A stretch of 64,000 nucleotides of DNA from Streptomyces albus subsp. albus (GCF_000725885.1 NZ_JODR01000012.1:124001-188000), one strand, 5' to 3'. Shown: positions 21,187-30,590, numbered from the stretch's first letter. Translations and numbers: made by a program. The notes: generated by a model not told the origin, from the sequence alone.

Positions 21187-23310
21187 TTACTTGAGCCCCA
21201 CTTCCTTCATCTGGCGCAGCTCCTTCTTGAGCTCGCTCACCTCGTCCCGCAGCCGCGCGGCCACCTCGAACTGGAGCTCGGCCGCGGCGGCCCGCATCCG
21301 TTCGGTCAGCTCCTCGATGGTCTCGGCGAGCTCCGCGGCCGGACGGTCGGTCAGCTCGGCCTCCTTGGCGCGCTTGCTCTTGGCCGGCTTGGGCGCCTTG
21401 CCCTTGGCGGCCTTGCCGCCCTTGCCCGTCTCGTCCCGCTTGCGGTAGCCGGTCTCCAGCAGGGCCTCGGTGTCGATCTCCTCGCGGGCGATGTCCGCGA
21501 CGATGTCGCCGATCTTCTTGCGGAGCGGCTCGGGGTCGATGCCGTGCTCCTCGTTGTAGGCGATCTGCTTCTCGCGGCGCCGGTTGGTCTCGTCGATGGC
21601 CCGCTGCATGCCCGGGGTGATCTTGTCGGCGTACATGTGCACCTCGCCCGAGACGTTGCGGGCGGCGCGGCCGATCGTCTGGATGAGCGAGGTGCCGGAG
21701 CGCAGGAAGCCCTCCTTGTCGGCGTCGAGGATGGCCACCAGGGAGACCTCGGGGAGGTCGAGCCCCTCACGCAGCAGGTTGATGCCGACCAGGACGTCGA
21801 ACTCACCGGACCGCAACTCGCGCAGCAGTTCGATGCGGCGCAGGGTGTCCACGTCGCTGTGCAGATAGCGGACCTGGATGCCCAGCTCCACGAAGTAGTC
21901 CGTCAGGTCCTCGGCCATCTTCTTGGTGAGCGTGGTGACGAGCACCCGCTCGTCCCGCTCCTCGCGCAGCCGGATCTCGTGCACGAGGTCGTCGATCTGG
22001 CCCTCGGTCGGCTTGACGATGACCTGCGGGTCCACCAGGCCGGTGGGGCGGATGACCTGCTCGACGTAGCCGTCGGCACGGGCCAGCTCGTAGGGACCCG
22101 GGGTGGCGGACAGATACACCGTCTGGCCGATGCGCTCCAGGAACTCCTCCCACTTGAGCGGGCGGTTGTCCAGCGCGGAGGGCAGCCGGAAGCCGTGGTC
22201 GATCAGCGTGCGCTTACGGGCGGCGTCGCCCTCGTACATGGCGCCGATCTGCGGGACCGTCTGGTGCGACTCATCGATGACCAGCAGGAAGTCGTCGGGG
22301 AAGTAGTCCAGCAGGGTGTGCGGCGCCGTGCCGGGGTCACGGCCGTCGATGTGCCGCGAGTAGTTCTCGATGCCGGAGCAGGTGCCGATCTGGCGCATCA
22401 TCTCGATGTCGTACGTGGTGCGCATCCGCAGCCGCTGGGCCTCCAGCAGCTTGCCCTGCTTCTCCAGCGACTCCAGCGTCTCGGCCAGCTCCGCCTCGAT
22501 GGCCGAGATGGCGCGCTCCATGCGCTCGGGACCGGCCACGTAGTGCGAGGCCGGGAAGACGTACAGCTCCTGGTCGTCCGAGATCACCTCGCCGGTGATC
22601 GGGTGGAGCGTGGAGAGGGCCTCGATCTCGTCACCGAACATCTCGATGCGGACGGCCAGCTCCTCGTAGACCGGGAAGATCTCGATGGTGTCGCCGCGCA
22701 CCCGGAAGGTGCCCCGGGTGAACGCCATGTCGTTGCGCGTGTACTGCACGTCCACGAAGCGGCGCAGCAGCTCGTCCCGGTCGATCTCCTCGCCGACCTT
22801 GAGCGGCACCATGCGGTCCACGTACTCCTGCGGGGTGCCCAGACCGTAGATGCAGGAGACGGAGGCGACGACGACCACGTCACGGCGGGTGAGCAGTGAG
22901 TTCGTCGCGCTGTGCCGGAGCCGTTCGACCTCCTCGTTGATCGAGGAGTCCTTCTCGATGTAGGTGTCCGTCTGCGGGACGTACGCCTCCGGCTGGTAGT
23001 AGTCGTAGTACGAGACGAAGTACTCGACCGCGTTGTTCGGCAGCAGCTCGCGGAACTCGTTGGCGAGCTGTGCGGCCAGCGTCTTGTTCGGCGCCATCAC
23101 CAGCGTCGGCCGCTGGAGCTTCTCGATCATCCACGCGGTGGTGGCCGACTTGCCGGTACCCGTCGCACCCAGCAGCACGACGTCCTTCTCACCCGCGGTC
23201 ACCCGCTGTGCGAGCTCCGCGATGGCGGTCGGCTGGTCGCCGCTGGGCTGATAGGGACTGACGACCTCGAAGGGCGCCACCTTGCGTTCGATCTGGGTGT
23301 TGGGCCGCAT
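21187..23310 (-). CDS. uvrB: Excinuclease ABC subunit B
   Basis: 707-aa UvrB, the damage-verifying helicase-like subunit of nucleotide excision repair. It has Walker [12 protein letters not shown] (about residue 42), the beta-hairpin region [21 protein letters not shown] that is inserted between DNA strands, DESH (motif II), SATPG, the later motifs V and VI ([21 protein letters not shown] and QTIGRAARN), and a C-terminal UVR motif ([18 protein letters not shown]) that binds UvrC. A Lys-rich stretch ([20 protein letters not shown]) precedes the UVR motif. The start is ATG 23310 (MRPNTQIER), matching other Streptomyces UvrB proteins. Divergent from the glycerophosphodiesterase gene. Confidence 0.98.
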   Translation of the reverse strand: MRPNTQIERKVAPFEVVSPYQPSGDQPTAIAELAQRVTAGEKDVVLLGATGTGKSATTAWMIEKLQRPTLVMAPNKTLAAQLANEFRELLPNNAVEYFVSYYDYYQPEAYVPQTDTYIEKDSSINEEVERLRHSATNSLLTRRDVVVVASVSCIYGLGTPQEYVDRMVPLKVGEEIDRDELLRRFVDVQYTRNDMAFTRGTFRVRGDTIEIFPVYEELAVRIEMFGDEIEALSTLHPITGEVISDDQELYVFPASHYVAGPERMERAISAIEAELAETLESLEKQGKLLEAQRLRMRTTYDIEMMRQIGTCSGIENYSRHIDGRDPGTAPHTLLDYFPDDFLLVIDESHQTVPQIGAMYEGDAARKRTLIDHGFRLPSALDNRPLKWEEFLERIGQTVYLSATPGPYELARADGYVEQVIRPTGLVDPQVIVKPTEGQIDDLVHEIRLREERDERVLVTTLTKKMAEDLTDYFVELGIQVRYLHSDVDTLRRIELLRELRSGEFDVLVGINLLREGLDLPEVSLVAILDADKEGFLRSGTSLIQTIGRAARNVSGEVHMYADKITPGMQRAIDETNRRREKQIAYNEEHGIDPEPLRKKIGDIVADIAREEIDTEALLETGYRKRDETGKGGKAAKGKAPKPAKSKRAKEAELTDRPAAELAETIEELTERMRAAAAELQFEVAARLRDEVSELKKELRQMKEVGLK

Positions 23311-23369
23311 GCTCACAACCGTACGACTCGGCACTGACAACCGGACCGGGCGCGCAAACTACCCCCCAC

Positions 23370-23385
23370 TGGCAGATAGCTGCCA
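23370..23385. promoter_or_regulatory. Perfect inverted repeat between uvrB and glpQ
   Basis: TGGCAG-ATAG-CTGCCA is a perfect 6-4-6 palindrome in the divergent promoter region, 60 bases upstream of uvrB. On the minus strand it overlaps a possible -35 (TTGGCA) paired with TAGTTT at a 19-base spacing. It looks like a dimeric repressor site; the regulator is unknown and it is not a LexA box. Confidence 0.45.
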
Positions 23386-23389
23386 ATTT

Positions 23390-23433
23390 GTTCCGTCGCA
23401 GGTCACAGGCTTGGATACCGCCCGTTCAGCTCT
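23390..23433 (+). promoter_or_regulatory. Candidate PHO boxes upstream of the glycerophosphodiesterase
   Basis: Four contiguous 11-base units can be laid out: GTTCCGTCGCA, GGTCACAGGCT, TGGATACCGCC and CGTTCAGCTCT. Three carry a GTTC or GGTCA core at the same phase, as in Streptomyces PhoP direct-repeat units. Glycerophosphodiesterase genes are known PhoP targets, so phosphate-starvation induction is likely. Confidence 0.5.
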
Positions 23434-23515
23434 CCGCCACTTTGTCCCCGCTTGTTTGTATTGCGCATCGGGAACTGTCTTCGCAGTCCGTGCAGGCACA
23501 AGCGAGGAGTCCCGC

Positions 23516-24484
23516 ATGTCTATACGCCCGCTGACCGCTGCCACCGCAGGCGCGCTGCTGGGTATGAGCGCGCTCTTCCTCACCGCCGCTCCGCCCGCGA
23601 CGGCCACGGAGCGGCCGGCGAGACAGACGCCGGAGCCTGTCGTAGACTCCGCCGCTCCCTCGTCGCAGTCGCAGGCCAGAAAACCCCACCGTCCGCCGCT
23701 GACGGTGGCGCACAGGGGTGCGTCCGGTTACGCGCCGGAGAACACTCTCGCCGCCGTCGACAAGGCGCACGAGCTCGGCATCGACTGGGTCGAGAACGAC
23801 GTGCAGCGCACGAAGGACGGGGAGCTGATCGTCATCCACGACACGACGCTCTCCCGCACGACGGACGTGGAGGAACGCTTCCCCGACCGCAGTCCCTGGA
23901 AGGTCTCCGACTTCACTCTGGACGAGATCAAGTCACTCGACGCCGGAAGCTGGTTCGGCAAGGAGTTCGCGGATGAGCGGATTCCGACCCTGGGCGAGTA
24001 CCTGGACCGCATCACGCGCAACGGCCAGGACCTGCTGCTGGAGCTCAAGTCCCCCGAGCTCTACCCGGGCATCGAGGGCGAGACCCTCGGCGAACTGCGG
24101 CACAAGGGGTGGCTGGACCGCCGCCACCTGAAGAGCAGGCTGATCATCCAGAGCTTCAACAAGAACGCGGTCGCCGAGGTGCACCGGCGCAAGCCCGGCG
24201 TCAAGACCGGCTTCCTGGGCACGCCCAAGATCGGCGACCTGCAGGAGTACGCCCGCTTCACCGACCAGATCAACCCCACCCACACCGACGCCACCAAGGA
24301 GTACGTGGACGCCGTCCACGCCCTCAAGGGCCCCCACCACAAGCGTCTGGAGGTCTTCACCTGGACCGTGAACGACGCGGCGAACGCCCGTAAGGTCGCC
24401 GACGCCGGGGTGGACGGCATCATCTCCAACAAGCCCGACATCGTCAGCGACGCCGTCAGCAAGTCCTCGCCCACCACCAACTGA
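23516..24484 (+). CDS. glpQ: Secreted glycerophosphodiester phosphodiesterase
   Basis: 322-aa GlpQ-type GDPD, hydrolysing glycerophosphodiesters to sn-glycerol 3-phosphate and an alcohol. A signal peptide (residues about 1-31, AAPPATATE) sends it outside the cell. Catalytic and metal-binding residues are visible in VAHRGASGYAPENT (His and Arg, then Glu), ENDVQRTKDGELIVIHDTTLSRTT (Glu, Asp, His) and LLLELKSPELYPG (Glu, Lys). The length suits the short secreted family. The start is ATG 23516 after GAGGAG. Upstream candidate PHO boxes suggest it scavenges phosphate from phospholipid head groups or teichoic acids. By position next to uvrB it corresponds to the glpQ2 locus of other Streptomyces. 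Confidence 0.95.
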   Translation: MSIRPLTAATAGALLGMSALFLTAAPPATATERPARQTPEPVVDSAAPSSQSQARKPHRPPLTVAHRGASGYAPENTLAAVDKAHELGIDWVENDVQRTKDGELIVIHDTTLSRTTDVEERFPDRSPWKVSDFTLDEIKSLDAGSWFGKEFADERIPTLGEYLDRITRNGQDLLLELKSPELYPGIEGETLGELRHKGWLDRRHLKSRLIIQSFNKNAVAEVHRRKPGVKTGFLGTPKIGDLQEYARFTDQINPTHTDATKEYVDAVHALKGPHHKRLEVFTWTVNDAANARKVADAGVDGIISNKPDIVSDAVSKSSPTTN

Positions 24485-24588
24485 GCCGGGCCGGCCCCAC
24501 GGTGCCGGCAGTGCCGCGTACCCGTCGTCGGCCGCGCCGCATACCGGTTGCGGAGCAGCGGCGTACCGGCGCAGGACGTACCGGCCTG

Positions 24589-24608
24589 CCGGCCCCACGT
24601 GGGGCCGG
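24589..24608 (+). terminator. glpQ terminator palindrome
   Basis: A perfect 20-base palindrome (arms 24589-24598 and 24599-24608) about 105 bases past the glpQ stop. The surrounding 276-base gap to ogt is a mix of CCGGGCC-type repeats with further weaker hairpins and no gene. Confidence 0.5.
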
Positions 24609-24760
24609 GTCCGCGTCCCCGCCCCCGGGCCCGCCTCGGGCCCCGGGGTCTCTCTCACCGGCCCGGGCCCCGGCCCGGGCCTCCGTCGTGCCGGGCCCCG
24701 TCGTACCGGGCCTCCGGTGCGGGACCTCGCGATGTCGGTGCCGGACCTTAGAGTGCCGCC

Positions 24761-25351
24761 ATGACCGACACACAGGGGGAGCCCGGAGCGCGGGCCGCCG
24801 CCGCACCCCGCACCTGGAAGTGGACCGTACGGGACACGCCCGTGGGGCCGCTGCTGCTGGCGGCCACCGACGCCGGGCTGGTCACCGTCGCCTTCCACGC
24901 CCGGGGCCGCACGGCGGACCGCGCGCTGGCCCGGGTCGCGGAACGGCTCGGCGGCGGGCCGGCCCCGGACGGACGGGCAGCCGCGGCCGACGGCCACCTC
25001 GCCCGGGCCGCCGACGAGCTGGACCGCTACTTCGCGGGGGTCCGCTCGCCCTTCACCGTCGCGCTGGACTGGTCGCTGACCGGCGGCTTCGCCGAACGGG
25101 TCCTGCGCGAGCTGGCCCGCCACGTGCCGTACGGAACGACCGTCGGCTACCAGGACCTGGCCGTCCGGGCCGGCGATCCGGGCGCCGCCCGCGCGGTCGG
25201 GGCCGCCATGGGGGCCAACCCGCTCCCCGTCGTGGTGCCCTGCCACCGGGTGCTGGAGAGCTCCGGGGCGATCGGCGGCTTCAGCGGCGGCCTGGAGACC
25301 AAACGCGCCCTGCTCGCCATGGAGGGCGTACTCCCCCAGCCGCTGTTCTGA
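24761..25351 (+). CDS. ogt: Methylated-DNA--protein-cysteine methyltransferase
   Basis: 196-aa Ogt/AGT suicide repair protein that takes alkyl groups from O6-alkylguanine. The active-site block NPLPVVVPCHRVLESSGAIG carries the acceptor Cys in PCHR, and the Arg finger/helix-turn-helix DNA-binding part lies just before it (VPYGTTVGYQDLAVRAGDPGAARAVGAAMG). The N-terminal domain is short and lacks the zinc site and Ada-type HTH, so it is the Ogt form. The start is ATG 24761. A dedicated direct-reversal gene among excision repair genes adds to the DNA-repair flavour of the window. Confidence 0.96.
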   Translation: MTDTQGEPGARAAAAPRTWKWTVRDTPVGPLLLAATDAGLVTVAFHARGRTADRALARVAERLGGGPAPDGRAAAADGHLARAADELDRYFAGVRSPFTVALDWSLTGGFAERVLRELARHVPYGTTVGYQDLAVRAGDPGAARAVGAAMGANPLPVVVPCHRVLESSGAIGGFSGGLETKRALLAMEGVLPQPLF

Positions 25352-25429
25352 GCGCCGCACCGGCCGGCGGGCGGAACGGGCCGGTAACTCCATGGTGAGG
25401 GGTGTCATGGTGCTGTCAGACTGCGCGGC

Positions 25430-26779
25430 GTGACTGACATTCGTGACACGGCGAACGGTGATGACACGGCGGGTGACATAGCGGCGGTCCCCGCGCCGGG
25501 GACGGACGTGCTCGGCGGGGCCTCGTTGCCGGCCGTCCGGCGGCGGGTGCAGTGGGCTCTGGTCGTCAGCCAGATCCTCGGCGGGCTGGGGGTCTCCACG
25601 GCCGTGGCGCTGGCCGCCGTGCTGGCGCAGGACATCGGGGGCTCGGAGGCCGTGGCGGGCCTGGCCTCCACGTCCTCGGTGATCGGGACGGCGCTTCTGT
25701 CGCTGCCGTTCGCCGCGCTGATGGCCAGGCGCGGCCGGCGGGTCGGGCTGACCTCGGCGTACGCGGTGGCCGCCGTGGGCGGGCTCGTCGTGGTGGTGGC
25801 CGCGACCGTACGGAACTTCCCGCTGCTGCTGGTGGGCATGGCCGCCTTCGGCGCCGGGAACGTGGCCGGTCTCCAGGCGCGGTTCGCGGCGGCCGATCTG
25901 GCCGAGCCGCTGAAGCGGGCCCGGGCGATCTCGGTCGTGGTGTGGGCGACGACGATCGGCGCCGTACTGGGCCCGAACATCGCCGCGCCGGCCGGGAGCA
26001 GCGTCGCCCCGCTCGGCGTCCCCCGGACGGCGGGGCCCTTCTTGTGGGGCACGGCCGTCTTCGTGGTGGCCGGGCTGCTGCTGCAGCTGCTGCTGCGGCC
26101 GGACCCGCTGCTGACGGCCCGCGCGCTGTCCCGCGCCGAGCGGGCCGGGACCGGCGGGGGCGGGGCCGACGTGGACAGGGCCGACGGGGCCGACGAGCGG
26201 TCGCTGCGGGCCGGGCTGTCCGCCGTGGCCGCCTCGCCCCGGGCGCGGGCCGCACTCGCGGCCGTCGCCGGCTCCCACACCGTCATGGTCTCGGTGATGG
26301 TGATGACCCCGGTCGACCTGGGCAGTCACGGGGCGGGGGTGGAACTGATCGGGCTGGTGATCAGCGGTCACATCACCGGCATGTACGCGTTTTCCCCGGT
26401 GATGGGGTGGCTGGCGGACCGGATCGGCCGGGTCAGCGTCATCCTGGTCGGGGTCGCCCTGCTGGCGTGCGCCACGGCACTGGCCGGAACGGCGAACGGT
26501 CACCACGCGCAGTCCGCCGCCGGTCTGTTCGTTCTCGGCCTGGGCTGGTCGGCGGGGCTGGTGGCCGGCTCCGCGCTGCTGACCGACGCCGTTCCGCAGC
26601 AGTCCCGCGCCGCCGTCCAGGGCCTCTCCGACATGAACGCTGCCGCGGGCGTGGGCGGTGCGCTCTCCGGCCTGGTCGTGGCCCAGGCCGGGTACGGCTG
26701 GCTCAATCTGCTCGCCGCGGCACTGCTCGTCCCCCCCGCCGCGCTGGCGCTGCCGGTCGTCACCCGGCGACGGACCTGA
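25430..26779 (+). CDS. MFS transporter
   Basis: 449-aa major facilitator with about 12 membrane segments. The loop 2-3 motif is recognisable (ALMARRGRRVGLTSAY), and a mirrored motif (GWLADRIGRVSVI) begins the second half. The first 35 residues are acidic and soluble. The family and topology suggest a drug or metabolite efflux pump; the substrate cannot be read from the sequence. A Gly/Asp/Ala-rich cytoplasmic loop (GTGGGGADVDRADGADE) separates the halves. The start is GTG 25430. It ends 21 bases from the convergent PIG-L gene with no clear hairpin between. Confidence 0.88.
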   Translation: MTDIRDTANGDDTAGDIAAVPAPGTDVLGGASLPAVRRRVQWALVVSQILGGLGVSTAVALAAVLAQDIGGSEAVAGLASTSSVIGTALLSLPFAALMARRGRRVGLTSAYAVAAVGGLVVVVAATVRNFPLLLVGMAAFGAGNVAGLQARFAAADLAEPLKRARAISVVVWATTIGAVLGPNIAAPAGSSVAPLGVPRTAGPFLWGTAVFVVAGLLLQLLLRPDPLLTARALSRAERAGTGGGGADVDRADGADERSLRAGLSAVAASPRARAALAAVAGSHTVMVSVMVMTPVDLGSHGAGVELIGLVISGHITGMYAFSPVMGWLADRIGRVSVILVGVALLACATALAGTANGHHAQSAAGLFVLGLGWSAGLVAGSALLTDAVPQQSRAAVQGLSDMNAAAGVGGALSGLVVAQAGYGWLNLLAAALLVPPAALALPVVTRRRT

Positions 26780-26800
26780 ACACCGCGGGGGAACGGGCGG

Positions 26801-27583
26801 TCAGCAGGGGAACAGTTCGAAGGCCACGGACCGCCGCCCGCCGTTCAGCCGCGCGTACCGGTCCAGCCCGCCCAGGACGATCCCGCGGGCGTACGTCTCG
26901 GGGTCCTCGTCCGTGAGGGCCTCGATGTAGGCGCGGTGCTCCAGCAGCGAGGCGAGACCCTTGCGGACGGCCTCCTCCCCCACCTCGACGGCGTGGGTGA
27001 CGGCCGGGGAGGCGGCGACAGCCACCCAGCGGGCCCCGTCCCAGGGCAGGACACCGTCCTGTTCGAGCTGGTCGGTGAAGATCCACCGGTTGCCCGCGTC
27101 GCCGACCGCGTCGAGGACGGAGCGGCCCAGTACGCGGTGGTCGGGGGTGTTCCAGGGGCTGCCCGGCGCATCGCCCCAGGTCTCCCGGTGGTTGATGGTG
27201 ACGACCAGCTCCGGGCGGTGCCGGCGGATGGCCGCCGCGATGTCGCGGCGCAGGGCCGGGCCCTCTTCCAGCACGCCGTCGCGGTGGCCCAGGAACTCCA
27301 CCTCGGAGACGCCGACGGCGGCGGCGCTCGCCCGCTGCTCGGCCTCGCGCACGCGGGCCGCTTCGCCCGGCTCCATGGTGTCGATGCCCGCCTCGCCCCG
27401 GGTGGCCAGGACGTAGACGACCTCCTTGCCGTCCGCCGTCCACTCGGCGACGGCGGACGAGGCACCGTACTCCAGGTCGTCCGGGTGGGCGACGACCGCC
27501 AGGGCCCGGGTCCACTCCTGGGGCATCGGGGCGAGCCGGGGAGCCGTGCCGCCTTCGTCCGCGGTCTGTGCAGTGGCCGTCAT
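26801..27583 (-). CDS. PIG-L family deacetylase
   Basis: 260-aa PIG-L (LmbE-like) zinc amidohydrolase. The metal-binding motif is VVAHPDDLEYGASS (HPDD near residue 33), and the distal His is in SPWNTPDHRVLG. Relatives deacetylate GlcNAc moieties: GlcNAc-inositol in mycothiol synthesis (MshB), the mycothiol-conjugate amidase Mca, or antibiotic intermediates. This one is shorter and more divergent than MshB and Mca, so the substrate is unassigned. The start is ATG 27583 behind GAGAGGAAGC. It stands alone, convergent with the MFS gene. Confidence 0.9.
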   Translation of the reverse strand: MTATAQTADEGGTAPRLAPMPQEWTRALAVVAHPDDLEYGASSAVAEWTADGKEVVYVLATRGEAGIDTMEPGEAARVREAEQRASAAAVGVSEVEFLGHRDGVLEEGPALRRDIAAAIRRHRPELVVTINHRETWGDAPGSPWNTPDHRVLGRSVLDAVGDAGNRWIFTDQLEQDGVLPWDGARWVAVAASPAVTHAVEVGEEAVRKGLASLLEHRAYIEALTDEDPETYARGIVLGGLDRYARLNGGRRSVAFELFPC

Positions 27584-27778
27584 CGGTTGCTTCCTCTCCT
27601 TCGCGCGCGCCCGTGGCGCCGGTCATGGGCAGCAACGCGCCCGTCGTGTACCCCTGTTCCCCCTGACGGGGCATGTGGGTCCATCGTCGGGGCCGGGTCC
27701 GTCCGACGGCCGAGTACGAAGGCCCCGGGGGGCGGTGCGCCCCGGGGCGGTGACGGAGGTGCCGGAGAGGGACGGCCG

Positions 27779-28636
27779 TCAGCCGTACGGGTTGGTGCGC
27801 GGGTCGACCGGTGCGCCGCCCTGCTGCCCGCCCTGGCCACCGTAGGGGCCGGGCTGCTGGGGTGCCTGCGGCTGCTGCTGGTAGGGGTTGGGCTGCGGGG
27901 GCCCCTGGGGCGCCTGGGGCGCCTGGGGCTGCTGGTAGGGGTTGGGTGCCTGGGGTGCCTGGGGTGCCTGGGGCTGAGCGTACGGCTGGTGCGGCTGCGG
28001 AGCCTGTGGCTGAGCGTAGGGCTGGCCCTGCTGGGGCTGGCCTTGTTGCGGCTGGGCGTACGGCTGGCCCTGCTGCTGGGGCTGCGGGTACGGCTGGCCC
28101 TGCTGGGGCTGGGCGTACGGCTGGTGCTGCGGGCCGGGCTGCTGCGGCTGCGGCTGCCCCGGCGCGGGCTGGGAGGGGTAGCCCTGCGGGGGGAGACCGC
28201 CGGGGGCCTGCCCCTGGGGCGCCGGGCCGTTGTTGACGACGGCCAGCAGCTCCTCCAGTTCGTTGCGCCACATGCGGTGCACGTTGATCCGCACCGGCTT
28301 GGCCTCACCCGGAAGGGCCATGTGGTAGAAGCTCCACAGCGGGTTGAGCTGGATCTCGCCGAAGACGGTGCGGGCCTGGTCGCGGGGGATCGCGTGGACG
28401 ATCTCCTTGGGGCGCTGCGAGAAACGGGACATCCGGTGCAGCAGCAGAGCCTGCTCGGTGACCGTGATGAAGTAGTACTTGATCAGGAACTGCCCGATCA
28501 GGCCGAGGAAGCCGACACTCAGCCACGGCGTCGGGCCGGCGACCGCACCGACCGACACCAACGGCCGGTCGCCGGGCGCCTGTTGGGCTATGGCCTCGGC
28601 CACCTGTTTCTTCATCGTCGACTTGCGAAGGGCCAT
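27779..28636 (-). CDS. PH-like membrane protein with Gln/Pro-rich repeat tail
   Basis: 285-aa protein of unknown function. Residues about 1-125 hold a charged start (MALRKSTMKKQVAEAI), one hydrophobic segment (WLSVGFLGLIGQFLIKYYFITV) and a beta-rich stretch (TEQALLLHRMSRFSQRPKEIVHAIPRDQARTVFG) that looks like a bacterial PH-like domain. Residues about 140-285 are almost wholly Gln, Pro, Gly, Ala and Tyr, built from QPQQGQPYAQ-type units, so they are disordered. The start is ATG 28636 behind GAGGAG; the longer open frame is not conserved-looking. Proteins with this N-terminus and variable QPG tails are common in Streptomyces. A role at the membrane surface is inference. Confidence 0.7.
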   Translation of the reverse strand: MALRKSTMKKQVAEAIAQQAPGDRPLVSVGAVAGPTPWLSVGFLGLIGQFLIKYYFITVTEQALLLHRMSRFSQRPKEIVHAIPRDQARTVFGEIQLNPLWSFYHMALPGEAKPVRINVHRMWRNELEELLAVVNNGPAPQGQAPGGLPPQGYPSQPAPGQPQPQQPGPQHQPYAQPQQGQPYPQPQQQGQPYAQPQQGQPQQGQPYAQPQAPQPHQPYAQPQAPQAPQAPNPYQQPQAPQAPQGPPQPNPYQQQPQAPQQPGPYGGQGGQQGGAPVDPRTNPYG

Positions 28637-29031
28637 CGACCGCTCCTCGATCCGTGCGCCGTGGGTGGACGGCGTGTCCTTACGTTCGGCGCAGAGTACT
28701 CGCCGTATCCGACAACGGCCCGTCCCGGGGAGCCGGAAGGGAACGTTCCGGGGGCGGGAGGGGCGCCCCGCGGACCGGGAGCGGAACGTTCCGGAGCGGG
28801 CGGGGACGGCGCGGGCACGGAACAGCCCGCACCCGCGACGGCACCGCCGTTCCGCGTGGCCGCCGTCATCTCCCTTACCCGGTGGGGCTGTTGAGGCGAA
28901 GAGCGGCGAACCACCACGGCACGCGCCCCCACGACCGGCCCGGCAGGTGACCGGGCAGCCGGCCGGCCGCCGCCCGGCACCGGTGACGGTGGTCACAGTG
29001 GTGATCACCCACCGCCTGATATGCACGAAGA
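28637..29031. other. 395-base divergent promoter region
   Basis: Lies between the PH-like gene (-) and the GNAT gene (+). It holds a 43-base tandem duplication (listed separately). No further gene is supported; open frames here are GC artefacts. Confidence 0.5.
28733..28818. repeat. 43-base tandem duplication with two GGAACGTTCC palindromes
   Basis: The perfect palindrome GGAACGTTCC occurs at 28740-28749 and 28783-28792, exactly 43 bases apart, within two similar units that begin CCGGAAGG and CCGGGAGC. The spacing is about four helical turns, so both sites face the same side of DNA. Likely a pair of operators in the divergent promoter region. Confidence 0.6.
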
Positions 29032-29844
29032 GTGAAGGAATTGGTCAAGGCAGGCGAGGTCGAACGCGTCTCGGACGGTGACACGCAACTCATATGGGCG
29101 GCACAGGGACAGGGGGACGGTCTGCTCGGCCCGGGGGTGCGCGCGTGGCGGTACGGGTCGGCGGTGGTCGTGGCCGCACCCGGCCTCTCGGGCCGCGACA
29201 GGATGGCCGTCAAGCTGCGCGAGGGCGGCCACATCGACGACGCGGCGTACGCGGTCCGGCGCGCACTGGCCGAAGTGGGCACCTCCTACCGGCTGTTCGG
29301 TGAGGACCGGCTCGTTCGGGCCGTGACCCAGCGCGTACCGGGCATGGTGGGGCTGCACGTCTTCCAGTGGATGGAAACCGACTCCCCCGCACCGCCGCCG
29401 GCGGACGAGGACGGCGAACGTCCCGCGGTGACATGGCTGGACGCCTCGGCCGCCCAACGGTCGGCGGCGCTCTTCGACGCCCACTTCCCCCGTTCACACG
29501 CCCAGCCGGGACGCTCGGGCGTCCGCCGCTGGGCGGGCGTGCTCGACGGGAAGGAGACGGACGAGGAGGCGGACGACGGGGCCGGTGCCACGCCGCTCGC
29601 GGTGGCCGCCGAAGCATGGCCGGCGACGGGCTGCGGACTGCTGGCCGGGGTGCTCACCGCCCCGGCCGCACGAGGGCGGGGACTGGCCGCGGCGGTCTGC
29701 GGCTTCGTCGTGAACTCCCTGGTCGAACGGTACGGCCGGGCGGGACTGATGGTGGACGCCGACAACGAGCCGGCCCTGCGGACCTACCGGCGGCTCGGGA
29801 TGACCGGACGGCTGCTGAGCGCCGCCCATGTACCCGCCGACTGA
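29032..29844 (+). CDS. GNAT family N-acetyltransferase
   Basis: 270-aa protein with a C-terminal GNAT fold. The acetyl-CoA-binding motif A is LLAGVLTAPAARGRGLAAAVCGFVV (about residues 205-230, R-x-x-G-x-A form), followed by motif B-like LMVDADNEPALRTYRRLGM. The first 130 residues (VERVSDGDTQLIWAAQG and on) form a second, degenerate GNAT-like half, as in other two-domain actinobacterial members. The acceptor substrate is unknown. The start is GTG 29032. Convergent with the XRE-cupin gene. Confidence 0.85.
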   Translation: MKELVKAGEVERVSDGDTQLIWAAQGQGDGLLGPGVRAWRYGSAVVVAAPGLSGRDRMAVKLREGGHIDDAAYAVRRALAEVGTSYRLFGEDRLVRAVTQRVPGMVGLHVFQWMETDSPAPPPADEDGERPAVTWLDASAAQRSAALFDAHFPRSHAQPGRSGVRRWAGVLDGKETDEEADDGAGATPLAVAAEAWPATGCGLLAGVLTAPAARGRGLAAAVCGFVVNSLVERYGRAGLMVDADNEPALRTYRRLGMTGRLLSAAHVPAD

Positions 29845-29892
29845 GGCGCCGCCCACACCTCCGTCGGCCGACCGGGCCGGCCGCCCGCCGGG

Positions 29893-30507
29893 TCAGTCCC
29901 CCGGCTCCTCCCGCCGGTCCGACCCCGTGGAGCGGGCCCGCAGATGGGCGCGCTGACCCTGCCTGCCGAAGAGGCTCAGGAACTCCACCGTCTCGGGCCC
30001 GGCCGCGTCGAACCAGTGCGGCACCCGGGTGTCGAACTCCGCCGCCTCGCCGGGCGCGAGTTCCAGATCGTGCTCGCCCAGGACGAGCCGCAGCCGCCCG
30101 TTGAGGATGTAGATCCATTCGTAGCCCTCGTGGACCTGCGGGTCGGGCTCGTTCGGGGTGCTGACCCCGGGCAGGATCATTTTGTACGCCTGGATACCGC
30201 CGGCCCGCCGGGTGAGCGGCAGCATCGTCATGCCGTTGAAGGTGACCGGACGCAGATGGATGCGCGGGTCGCCGGTGGGCGGGGCGCCGACGAGTTCGTC
30301 GAGGGTCACGCCGTGGGCGCGGGCGAGGGGGAGCAGCAGTTCCAGGGTCGGGCGGCGGGCGCCGGACTCCAGACGCGAGAGGGTGCTCACGGAGATGCCG
30401 GTGGCACCGGACAGTTCCGCGAGTGTGGTCTCGCGCTGCTTGCGCAGGGCGCGCAGCCGGGGCCCCACCGCGTCGAGAGCCTGACCGAGCTCGTCTTCAC
30501 TGTCCAT
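29893..30507 (-). CDS. XRE-cupin transcriptional regulator
   Basis: 204-aa regulator with an N-terminal XRE helix-turn-helix (residues about 15-70: RLRALRKQRETTLAELSGATGIS and VSTLSRLESGARRPTLELL) and a C-terminal cupin (about 110-190: VHEGYEWIYILNGRLRLVLGEHD and APGEAAEFDTRVPHWF) for ligand sensing. It is divergent from the TrxR-like flavoprotein/methyltransferase pair with only 83 bases between, so it probably controls that pair and itself. The AT-rich spacer carries two TTGCCA sites 21 bases apart. Confidence 0.93.
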   Translation of the reverse strand: MDSEDELGQALDAVGPRLRALRKQRETTLAELSGATGISVSTLSRLESGARRPTLELLLPLARAHGVTLDELVGAPPTGDPRIHLRPVTFNGMTMLPLTRRAGGIQAYKMILPGVSTPNEPDPQVHEGYEWIYILNGRLRLVLGEHDLELAPGEAAEFDTRVPHWFDAAGPETVEFLSLFGRQGQRAHLRARSTGSDRREEPGD

Positions 30508-30517
30508 GGCCCCCAGC

Positions 30518-30544
30518 TTGCCATATCAGCAACTTTATTTGCCA
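30518..30544. promoter_or_regulatory. Direct repeat TTGCCA, likely XRE-cupin operator
   Basis: TTGCCA occurs at 30518-30523 and 30539-30544, 21 bases (two helical turns) apart, enclosing AT-rich sequence with the small inverted repeat GCAA-CTTTAT-TTGC. This is the most AT-rich spot in the region and sits in the centre of the divergent promoter. Confidence 0.45.
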
Positions 30545-30590
30545 CCTCCGCGAGTGATGCCCCACTCTGACGGCCAAGGAGGTGGTCGAG

